A stretch of DNA of 64,000 bases from Euclidia mi (taxonomy: Eukaryota > Arthropoda > Insecta > Lepidoptera > Erebidae). Position 1 is the stretch's first letter, and every line of letters starts with the position of its first letter. The position numbers and the translations under genes were made by a program. The DNA is taken from the NCBI GenBank assembly GCA_944739405.2, contig OX123187.2, forward strand, positions 75,996,450-76,060,449, in the 5' to 3' direction. Shown piece after piece: positions 32,986-41,625 of this stretch. The notes beneath the pieces are model-generated. The model had not been told where the DNA came from. It saw only the letters and a list, made by a program, of their open reading frames with translations, and did no database searches.

Positions 32986-33248
32986 ATTGAAAAGTATAAA
33001 GTATAATTTTCATAAAGAAAGTAGAATACGTTATTATAAAGTATGGATAGCAACCCTAAGTGTAACGCTGTTTGTACAACGACGTGTTCGCACGCAGCTA
33101 CGTTCCGTTTTTTCTTGAATTTTCATCGCGCTGCCTATGTCATTTATATGTATTTTGATAAGCTTTGTGTAAAACCAATATATATAAATATTGACAATTG
33201 CCAATTAAATTGAGTAATACGTGGATTTATCTATATATGTTTTTTTTT

Positions 33249-33288
33249 CTCGCAAACTCTAAAAGGTTTCTGGCCTAGAGTTTGCGAG
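33249..33288 (+). repeat. Perfect 13-bp hairpin
   Basis: CTCGCAAACTCTA, 14-base loop, TAGAGTTTGCGAG. It lies just outside the Penelope pieces. Function unknown. Confidence 0.6.
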
Positions 33289-33471
33289 TTTAGCGTTGGA
33301 CCCATGTCTCCGTGAATGCCTGCCAAAGGGCCGGGTAATATTATAAAATCAAAGGTTTTTAGATAGCCGTGAAAGAGAAACAAATAATGAGTGTCATCAT
33401 CATCATGTTATGCCAATGGATGGGGCAACCCTTATATCTTAAAACTTTTTTTTCTTATGTGGAAATAACTT

Positions 33472-33857
33472 GCCGTGTGGTTGACGGCATAGAATACAAG
33501 TGTCACCACCCCCTATCTTCCCGTGGGTGTCGTAAGAGGCGACTAAGGGATTATACGATGCAAATACCATCTTTGCGTAGAGACGGAAAACTCGACATCA
33601 AACCCTATACGACTGCCTCGTTGGTCTCGCGGCATAAATGTGCGCGTGGGATCGGGAGGTCCCGGGTTCGATTCCTGGGTCGGGCAGTGTTATTGGGTTT
33701 TTCTGTCACGAAATTCTCAGTAGCAACACGGAGTCTGGAAATGTGCCCGGTACGGCAATAGGCTCGCCCCTTATTACGTGGGACTAAAGTATATCTGGCG
33801 AAAAGTGGGTGTAGAAATACACCTCTGCCTACCCCTTCGGGGATAAAAGGCGTGACG

Positions 33858-33888
<31 letters not shown>

Positions 33889-33890
33889 TG
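33472..33890 (+). mobile_element. tRNA-headed composite SINE with 16-bp target duplication
   Basis: Flanked by TATGTGGAAATAACTT at 33456-33471 and 33891-33906. Contains box B GGTTCGATTCC at about 33666-33676 with a plausible box A upstream, preceded by a conserved CCCGTGGGTGTCGTAAGAGG block. The body is shared with 20541-20769, and the end is a (TATG)n tail at about 33860-33890. The duplication is exact, so the insertion is recent. Confidence 0.8.
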
Positions 33891-34471
33891 TATGTGGAAA
33901 TAACTTTTAGTGGTGATTTCAACAGCTGCCTTTAGAGAAGTTTTTATTTGTGGTTTCAGGTTGTTGGCTTAATTGTCTCACGGGCTAATCGTTCACGCTA
34001 CGTCCGATCCGGCCGTTTAGGCGTTTTTAAAGTTCGTCTGTAAAGTTATACACATTGTACCGTCACTGACACTTTCGTCGCCAGACTAGTTAAACAACCG
34101 GAGTGGCCAAACAGACGGTCTGAATTAGGCACATAAAGCGAAGTGAATAGAGAGCATTTTTCCACTGTCAAAGTCAAATTCAAATCATTTATTTGTTCAT
34201 AGGTTCATTACAAAAATTTAAACAAAGTCATACTTTTTTTTAAATTAAGATAGAAGAGGCCGGTGTTTCCTACCTGACTGCACTGAGAAGAAACATCCGA
34301 AACAAAATCAGATGTCATAGTTTCTAAGTCTAGACAAAAATTGTTTATTATAAAAAAATATATAAAATAAGATAAAAATATAATTAGAGAACAATGTGAG
34401 AAGCCTACATTACAATATAGTAGAAATAAGTAAAAATAATATAGATAGAATTGTGACAACAGTTCAAAGCC

Positions 34472-34969
34472 CCCCCCCCGTGGGATCTCCACCTTGTCGT
34501 GGTGGGGGGGCTCAGTAACCGTGGATTGGTTACCCGCGGTGAAGAAGGAGAAGCGTGTCGGTGTTGCGTTGCCGTGCGGCCTATCTCCCGCGACCAAATG
34601 GGGGCGCACCATTCGATGCGTCGCGGTGGGGCCGCAGAGGAAGAGGAGATGCGGTGTTGCGTTGCCGTCCTCCCTATCCTCTGCGGCCGCTTGGCGTTTT
34701 GGCGGCGGAGCCCAACACCATCATCCGCCGCCAAGGGGGTTTTGTTCGGGGCCCGCCGGACCATCTGGCGGGCCAATACCCGTCGGGGGGTTGCGATGTA
34801 TGCTTGGGCGAAACCCGACCCTCCGACACACGGGTACATGAGGCACACGGGTTGGTTTTTAGTCAGTAAGAGTCTGACAGTCCCCTTCGCCCAGGGCGGA
34901 GGGACTCCATGAGGATTTTCCAACCCGAAACAAAAAAAAAAAAAAAAAACAAAAAAAAAAAAACAAAAA
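34472..34969 (+). mobile_element. GC-rich poly(A) retroposon with 13-bp target duplication
   Basis: 498 bp starting with a C run, GTGGGATCTCCACCTTGTCG, and ending in interrupted poly(A). It is flanked by ACAGTTCAAAGCC at 34459-34471 and 34970-34982. GC content is far above the surroundings. Two overlapping open frames (34499-34912 and others) look like composition artefacts. It resembles the 5' region of R1-type LINEs or a SINE derived from one; I cannot decide. Confidence 0.7.
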
Positions 34970-35304
34970 ACAGTTCAAAGCCGACCAGTCCTGACAGACG
35001 GCACCCGTTCACGAGTATGACGTGTGACTCAGCCATAGCTTAGCTCAACCATTTTTTAGGGAACCAAACCAACCGACCCACAACGCCACCATAAGCAAGA
35101 CGAATTGACTACTCGCACATACGCAAGGAAGCGTGTTTGCTGTAGGTATGTACTCCGGCCCTAATTGGGAACAATCGTTGAGATACATAGATTGTCACAG
35201 GTTGTCACTAACTTTAAATTGGTTAGTGATGGGCTTTCTCAGAATGAATGTCGATAGAATATAGGTAGAATGTTGATAAATCCTCAGATCAAACAAAATA
35301 AATT

Positions 35305-36930
35305 AGCGGGTCTTAATCGCGTACAATTAACTTATTTAAGGTATAAATAATACCTATCTGGTTCCGACGTTTCACTCGTCTTGCACTAAGCGTGGTCGCG
35401 GAGAGACTGATGAGAGCTCAACGCCGTATTGTGGAAGTGCGGGTTTCGGCACCTACCCTCACTTGCTCTTTATTTAAGTGCGAAATGTCGGTACTCCGAC
35501 ACACTACACTAATGATGTCCACACACTGTTGAGATTTAACACTGCGGCGGTGTCTATACTTGCTGATGACTGAATTCCAAGTAACCGATAATCTATATCC
35601 ATCTTCCCGGTTGAAATTGTTATGTTTCTTGATTTCTACCGCTTCACGTACTATCCTGGAGTAATAGTGACGATCGGTGGATAAGATTTGTGGTTGATGC
35701 AGTTCTATCCAGTGGTTTGGTCCAGGCTCCAACAAATGCTCAGCTATCGCCGACTTGTTAATATGCCAGTTTTTTACAGCTGCGATAATATATGTACCTT
35801 CACTCTTTCAGCGATTGTACGCTTAGTCTGCCCGACATATGAACAACCCCACCTGCAATCGACTTTGTTGACGCCAGGTGTTTGGAGAGGAATGTCATCT
35901 TTTGGGGTACGCACATTGTGTGCAATCTTAGAGAGCGGACTGTATACAGTCTTGATGGAGTATTTCTTGAGTTCTGTTCCAACCTTGTCCGTCACTCCCT
36001 TTAGATATGGCATGTTCGCTGGCACTCTGCTTACTTCATGTCTACGATCTTTCCTCCTCTGACGGAGTATCTTCTTCTTGTATCCATTGCGCCTAAGTAC
36101 CTCCTGAACATGAGACAGCTCACTATTTAACTGTTCAGGGTTACACAGGTCATACGCTCTGTTCACTAACGAGGACACGACGGAATCCAAATCCCGCGGA
36201 TGGTGGTGCAAGTTTGCGTTAACATACCTGTCGGTGTGTGTCGGTTTCCTATATACAGTGTGTCCAAGGGTACCATTATCTTTCACTGTCACTTTAACGT
36301 CGAGGAAGGGTAACGATCCGTCTACCTTTATTTCGTATGTGCTTCGGATGTTTGGATGTATGGAGTTCAATTTGTCTGCAAATTGTTCCACGTGTTGCTG
36401 GTTCCCCTTCATGATGCAGAAGATATCGTCGACATACCTCTTCCATAGCTTCACATTGCCTGCATGTCTATGGATTCTTCGAAGTACTGGGTTCTGAGTC
36501 TGCTCCATCAAGATGTTGGCCACTGGTGCTATAGGGCTACCCATAGCCACTCCATCGATCTGGAGGTAGTGTTGTCCACAATATAAGAAGTAGTTACCAT
36601 CCAAGCAATTCTTAAGTAGAACTGTGTATTCATCAGACAGACCGTTTTCCCTTAATTTCCTCTGTACGACCTCAAAGCAATCTTGAACAGGAACATTGGT
36701 AAATAGTGACTCAACATCAAAACTCACCATCACCTCGTCTGGTTCCTTTTTCGTGCTCTTGATAATTTCTATAAAGTGGCGAGAGTCCTTCACGAAAGAG
36801 TGTCTAGCCTACTAACGGTTGTAGTACCTTGCTTATGTGTTTCGCCAAACCGTATGTGGGTGAATTTATACCTTAAATATATAATATACCTTAAATAAGT
36901 TAATTGTACGCGATTAAGACCCGCTAATTT
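35305..36930 (-). mobile_element. Penelope-like retroelement with inverted flanks
   Basis: The minus-strand RT-endonuclease remnant (35418-36793) lies between inverted copies of GCGGGTCTTAATCGCGTACA (35308-) and its reverse complement (ending about 36923), each about 43 bp and extending to TTTAAGGTATA. Such inverted terminal repeats are known from Penelope-like elements. A copy of part of the same repeat (GGGTCTTATTCGCG) is at 61836-61870, beside the piggyBac element. Confidence 0.75.
35418..36886 (-). pseudogene. Penelope-like reverse transcriptase with GIY-YIG endonuclease
   Basis: Penelope-like elements use this protein to copy and insert themselves, priming at chromosome nicks or ends. 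The main ORF (35774-36793) has RT motifs FDVESLFTNVP (motif A), GVAMGSPIAPVAN (motif B), KRYVDDIFCI (motif C, intact YVDD) and SLPFLDV. It then has a Cys-rich linker and the endonuclease start CSYVGQTKRTIAERVKVH. A one-base frameshift near 35780 separates it from the remaining endonuclease (35418-35735; REAVEIKKHNNFNREDGYRL). At the 5' end the thumb/finger region (SPTYGLAKHISK) is readable to about 36886 but has a stop near 36810, and the N-terminus is missing. Dead, but well preserved in the RT core. Confidence 0.85.
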
Positions 36931-36964
36931 ATTTTGTATGATGTATACAAATCGCGAAAGTTTA

Positions 36965-37268
36965 GAGTGGTTTCAGATTAGCGTTTTATACGCGCGTATA
37001 AGCTCGTTTTTGGAAGTGCATATAGGCGCGTATAGGCGCGCCTTTTGGCACACGCGCAACTCGTACAAGCGTTGACGCGCTTCTAAGCTCGTATAACCAC
37101 GAGCCGTCAGAATCCATGTTGACACTGACAAGACGTCACTACCATTTCGAGCGAACGCGCCCGTTTACGTGAGTCTGGTTTTTTGAAGTGCGTAATGTAG
37201 CGCGCGTGTAAGCGCGTATGCTGAAACGACCGTATACGCGCAGAAAATACGCTAATCTGAAACCGCCC
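36965..37268 (-). mobile_element. PIF/Harbinger-like MITE, copy B
   Basis: 304 bp, TTA target duplication at 36962-36964 and 37269-37271, ends GAGTGGTTTCAGATTAGCG / CGCTAATCTGAAACCGCCC. Inverted relative to 10738-11056. Inserted just beside the Penelope element inside Harbinger. Confidence 0.7.
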
Positions 37269-37271
37269 TTA

Positions 37272-38930
37272 AAATCCTCAGATCAAGTAAAATAAAGGAA
37301 TAAGTCGTATGAACCTATGCGATGTATTTAACCTGTTCAAATTAAGCTCTATACATTATTATTCTATGTATCCTAGGTTGCAATTTCCTAACCTAGAGGT
37401 ATCTGGACTGCATCGGTATCTAGACTGCATGGCGGTCTGTTTACCAGCAGACTGCCGTGCAGAGGAAATCGGGTTACACTATGTTCGGGTTGGATAATTA
37501 TTAACTTAGGCTTAATAATACGAAATAAAGTGTACCCCATAACCGATCATTTGGTATTACATCCAATGTTGCTGAGAAGCGACAATCTCAACATCCTGTT
37601 TGCCGCAGATGATTTTATATATAAACTATTATTAACGCCAAAGCTTGTGATGATTGATAGATTTTTGTTACCCTTTTATAGTTGGTGCCACGAGAAGATA
37701 GACTTTTTGTAAACAAATATTCAGGGCTTCACAACCTTTTTTCAAACAGTTGTGTTTTAGATTTTATACGTTTGAACAGTCTTTTTTTTTTTCAATGCCT
37801 AATTATGCCTTTATGTTTTTAAATTTATATTGTTACATTTTACTGAAATATTTGATTTTGTGTTCGAATGGTCGTATGTTCATAAATGTGCCGGTATTTT
37901 TGTCGTTTTACACATAATTTATTCTGTATATTAAGGAAAATTAGAGTACCTACCTTATATGTTAATGATAGAGTACATACATGTTACTCTATTATTCACA
38001 TGATGTTTTTTTATCATAGACAATAAATAATTTGCTCAAAGTAGCCTGCCTATCCTAAAATATTAAATTATTGACCAACAATGAATGATATCACAGATAA
38101 CTAGCTAGTACATTGCATAAAGAAATCTAGGCATGGAGAATTTTACGTTGTCTGTGAATGAAATCGTCAGAATGAACTTAAACAAAATCCATTAAAAGTT
38201 ACAGTAGTCCGAAAACGCAATTTCTTTTTTAGGTAGCCTGCCTATCAATAATTTTATGCGCGACTAATAGTTTGCCATCTGCTATTCTGCACCCGCATTT
38301 TCGATATGCTGGCAGCGGGAGGAGCGTTGCGATCCTATAAACTTGTATTTAACTTTACATTTACCTACCCCTTCATAACAACTTAAAATTTTTATTTTGT
38401 CCTCTGATAAATGCATGTTAAGCCCAAGAATGTAACGTTTCAATGAACTAACTCCAAATGTTGTCATTCTAGGCGCCAGTACCTCAAAACAACAAAAGAT
38501 CCTGTTGACAGCGCATAATATCGATAAAAAACCGATCCATTGACATATTAGTTTCCAATGACACGTATCTATGTACCGTTGCGCTCATTGGATTTGACAT
38601 TATTTGTTTTTGACAGAACTATCGCTAAGTCACTTAGTAGAAATTCTTTGTTTACAAAAAGTCTATGTCCTCGTGGCACGGACTTTATGTAAATACATCT
38701 TTGATTAACTATTGCGGAATAGCTTTACATCACATTAAGCTACCTTCTTTTCCGATAACTGACGACCATGTCGGCGATGCCGCGAGTCGAAGCTAGTCTG
38801 TAAAATTTGGTATCGATTTTATTACATTATTAAAACGAATATAAATATCTCTATGGATAAAACATCAAAATGTCTATGAAAATTATCTCAAACTTTTAAA
38901 TGAGGTTCATCTCAGCGCGAATTATTTAAT
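37272..38930. other. Harbinger internal sequence, no intact gene
   Basis: AT-rich. An imperfect GC hairpin at 37422-37459 (CTGCATGGCGGTCTG ... CAGACTGCCGTGCAG) resembles a SINE head. The block 38690-38915 is the one echoed at 6850-7095. The DDE half of a transposase would be expected nearby but is not readable. Confidence 0.4.
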
Positions 38931-38934
38931 TTTA

Positions 38935-39344
38935 ATAAACCTCAACGTCAACGTAATAAAAGAAAACGGGAGACGGATGCTGACATGATGATGCGATCAG
39001 CATTTGATACCCTACAAAATTCAACAAATTCTCTTAACACCCTGAATGATGAGTTCGATACCTTTGGGATGTTCGTAGCAATTAAGTTAAGGAAATATAC
39101 TGAGAAGACAAAAAACCATGTCCAACACATGATATCTAATTTACTATATAACGCTGATAAAGGAGAATTTGATAGCTAGGATACAGATATGTATGGAAGT
39201 TTTCGGGGCTATGGCACAGTGCAGTCTTCTCCATCAAATGCGTCTGCTTCTGCTGCTGTACAAAATGCAAGTCAACAGGACAGAAATGCTTATGATGGCA
39301 GTCTTACCGATTTGTGCGAAATGAGTCAATTAACGAATTCATAA
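38935..39344 (+). pseudogene. MADF/BESS-type accessory protein of Harbinger
   Basis: Plus-strand frame reading KRKRETDADMMM, then DEFDTFGMFVAIKLRKYTE and VQHMISNLLYNADKGEF, which resembles the BESS region of MADF-domain proteins used as DNA-binding partners by Harbinger transposases. It then has a stop TAG at 39177-39179 and reads on in the same frame through a Ser/Ala/Gln-rich tail to TAA at 39342-39344. The N-terminal MADF domain upstream is not readable. One nonsense mutation plus truncation makes it a relic. Confidence 0.6.
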
Positions 39345-39394
39345 ATACCTAGATATGAAATAGGGCTAGGCTAAAGCAAAGTCACATTGAGCCT

Positions 39395-40160
39395 TTACTT
39401 TTATGAAAATGAGCAGTTTGCACTCACTTTGATGTTTTCTTCCAATAACTCAGATATTGCTTTACATACTTCTGGTCTTATATGTATCCAATGGCATGTA
39501 TTGACATTTTAAAAAGATACTGTAAGCTTACATAACTATCTCCCGTAGCTAAAAAACGGAGAGTTACTGCTAACCTTTCTGTTATCGTGATTGCAGCTCT
39601 AAACCTTGTGTCCTGTTTGGTTATTTTAGGACCAATCTCATCATACTCATCCTCTTAGCGTTATCCCAGTTTCAATCTGGGGTCCGCTTTCTAGTCTAAC
39701 CGGATTTGGCTGAATATTAGCTTTTCCACGGAGCTACTGCCTGTCTGACCTCTGCAACCCGAAGGGATAGCGATACCCCATGGTTTAGACTAGTGTCAGT
39801 TTATGTAGAAGGTACTGACGCCCTGTGACGACTGCCAGAGATCTTCATAATAACCGGGACCGACGGCTTAACGTGCTCTCCGAGGCACGGGACAAGCGAT
39901 AATTAACCATTCAATACGCACATAACTCCGAAAAGACATTGGTACGCGCCGTGGATTCGAACCCGCTGAACTGCATGGCAGTCTGTTGATATATCCACTC
40001 GGCTATCGCTGCCTTGTTCTTGTATTTTAGGACCAATCATGTTTAACAAATATTCGAAATCCCTTGATGACATAACAGAAAAATTCTATAGTGTCCGCTT
40101 ATTTCTTGTTGTTTTAATTCTGCTACTAATTGTAGATCTCCACTGCCATTTCTAAGTCAA
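39395..40160 (-). pseudogene. Harbinger transposase, N-terminal part, split by a SINE
   Basis: Minus strand. It starts near 40115 with SRDFEYLLNMIGPKI, is interrupted by the SINE at 39638-40023, and resumes with IGPKITKQDTRFRAAI, ERLAVTLRFLATGDSYVSLQYLFKMS and RPEVCKAISELLEENIKV. This is the helix-turn-helix region of PIF/Harbinger (DDE_Tnp_4) transposases, which cut and paste the element at TWA sites. The catalytic DDE domain is absent, because the MADF-type ORF lies immediately beyond on the other strand. A one-codon frame shift and stops occur around the SINE. Confidence 0.75.
39638..40023 (-). mobile_element. tRNA-derived SINE with 15-bp target duplication
   Basis: The minus strand starts GGCAGCGATAGCCGAGTGG (box A TAGCCGAGTGG) with box B GGTTCGAATCC. 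The 386-bp body ends AACGCTAAGAGGATGAG. Flanked by ATTTTAGGACCAATC at 39623-39637 and 40024-40038. It interrupts the Harbinger transposase at the IGPKI motif, and the duplicated bases encode that motif twice. Confidence 0.85.
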
Positions 40161-40339
40161 AACAGATTGGCTTACCACCGACTTTTACTTTTCCTTCTCT
40201 TTTTATTAAAATAACCGATAAATAAAATGTAGGATTTCCAGTTATAATATATTGGTCAAAGAAATATAACCTTATGCTAATCCAACCTCTCTGATATTAG
40301 TCTATGATGTAGCACACGCCACTGTCAGATCTGACATCT

Positions 40340-40531
40340 TTGTGACTTGTGACCCTTGTGACAATGTTTTGGCGAGCATCATCGCGAGCATTCGCTAGAA
40401 TGCTCGTGAAAATGTTCGTAGCGATGTTTGGCTATATGTTCGGCTCTGTTCATTGTTCGGTTCGTCAAAACAAAAAACCGGCGAATGCTCGCTGTTCTGT
40501 TACAAGTGAATGCTCAAGTGTATCAGCGCCT
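40340..40531 (-). repeat. Right terminal region of Harbinger
   Basis: Ends GTGTATCAGCGCCT, inverted to the left end. Contains GCGAGCATTCGCTAGAATGCTCG-type inner palindromes. Homologous to 11078-11208. Confidence 0.7.
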
Positions 40532-41155
40532 TAAGACATAACGCTGTGAAAATAACTAAAGTAAACTATTCTAGCAGTATCTATATCTGTGAATTCCCTA
40601 ACTTTTCTAACTACATACGCTGCAGAACTAAGTTTTACTGCGAGATAGGATATTTGGGCGCCCCACTGAAGCTTATAATCTAAAGTTACACCTAAGAATA
40701 CAGTTGATTCGACTAGTTGAATTGTTTTCTTATTTAAAATTATATTAGTATTACTTTTGATATTAGGCAAAGAGAATTTAACACATTTGGTTTTGCTAGA
40801 GTTAAGTACCAAATTATTTGTCGATAACCAATCTAATACTTGTGCAAGAGTGTTATTGACTGTATCAAGTAGAATTGCGATCAACTTTAAAAATTAGTGA
40901 CGTATCCTCGGCAATCAAAACAATATCACATAAATTTTGAAGAAAGAACGGCAAATCATTAATACCGAGAATAGAGCCCTGTGGAACGCCCATTCCCACT
41001 TGCAAACCTAGAGACCTACTCCCATTAACATCTACATACTGAATTCTATCTCTGAGGTAGCTGGCAACAAGATTGAGTTCGGTATCTCTAATTCCATAAA
41101 GTTTCAATTTACGTAAAAGTGTATTATGTTCCACACAGTCAAACGCCTTTGATAT
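40532..41155 (-). pseudogene. LINE-N ORF2, middle segment (reverse transcriptase palm and thumb)
   Basis: Minus strand, two overlapping frames (40865-41134 and 40531-40884). The first has motif A remains (SKAFDCVEHN), QVGMGVPQGSILG and a short deletion before NDLP. The catalytic dyad region reads IAEDTS where LINEs have ADD, so the first Asp of the pair is Glu. The second frame has LNSSKTKCVKF, FLGVTLDYKLQW and ends at FHSVMS. It joins 31100-31567 downstream and 49406-49880 upstream. Confidence 0.85.
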
Positions 41156-41599
41156 TGTTACGAGCTGGGGTTCGACGATAAATTATAACTCACTATGCCA
41201 GAAAACTGAACTTTATTTACTAACACAATAACACTAGATACACACACTTAATTTTCACTTCACTAATAAAACACACTATTCACACCACTAGAACAACACT
41301 AAACACTTCCGACTTATTTCCTTCGCTTGATGTTGATCGCTTTCCGTATTCAATTGAACTGTGTCCGGTCCGTTCGCTCCCGCTCTATTTATACTGGCCG
41401 GATAACATCACTAGGCTTTTCGAGACGACTCATGATATTTCTGGAAACGTGTAAGGTGTTTCTAGAATTGCGTAAATGTTCTATTTACACCTACGCCATC
41501 TATTAGAGGATAGATGAAACAGCCTTAAACAACCGATACATCTAATCTCATGTAGTTCTCCCATTCACTGATAGATGGCGTTATTTTCAATTCGTAACA
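41156..41599 (-). repeat. 3' LTR of Gypsy copy 2
   Basis: 444 bp, TGTTACGAGCTGG...CGTAACA on the plus strand. Confidence 0.92.
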
Positions 41600-41625
41600 C
41601 GGCCTCCCTCTTAAACGTGTTCGTC

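Larger units (their letters stand above)
31768..33059. repeat. Possible MITE or hAT-like unit carrying the Penelope remnants
   Basis: CTAGGGTTGGCAACTTATTTTG at the left and CTTTATAATAACG...ATAGCAACCCTAAG at the right are roughly inverted (AGGGTTG / CAACCCT). This resembles a common family of short elements with such ends, split here by the Penelope pieces. Short ends, so tentative. Confidence 0.3.
31571..40531. mobile_element. PIF/Harbinger transposon remnant, 9 kb, with nested insertions
   Basis: Bounded by inverted repeats of about 25 bp (left AGACGCTGATACACTTGAGC, 31571; right its near reverse complement ending 40531) and by the 3-bp duplication TAA (31568-31570 and 40532-40534). This lies inside a LINE frame that reads on once the segment is removed. 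Near the right end are a Harbinger transposase fragment on the minus strand and a MADF/BESS-type accessory ORF on the plus strand, the usual gene pair of this superfamily. Two Penelope-like elements, two SINEs, a GC-rich retroposon and a MITE have since inserted. The TWA duplication supports the superfamily call. Confidence 0.75.

Noticed and set aside
33858..33894. (TATG)n tandem array considered as a CRISPR or satellite
   Set aside because: Plain tetranucleotide microsatellite forming the SINE tail; no spacers.
34405..34923. Overlapping open frames of 104-172 codons on both strands
   Set aside because: They lie in the GC-rich retroposon 34472-34969, where few stop codons are expected by composition. 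No domain recognised and no conserved start.
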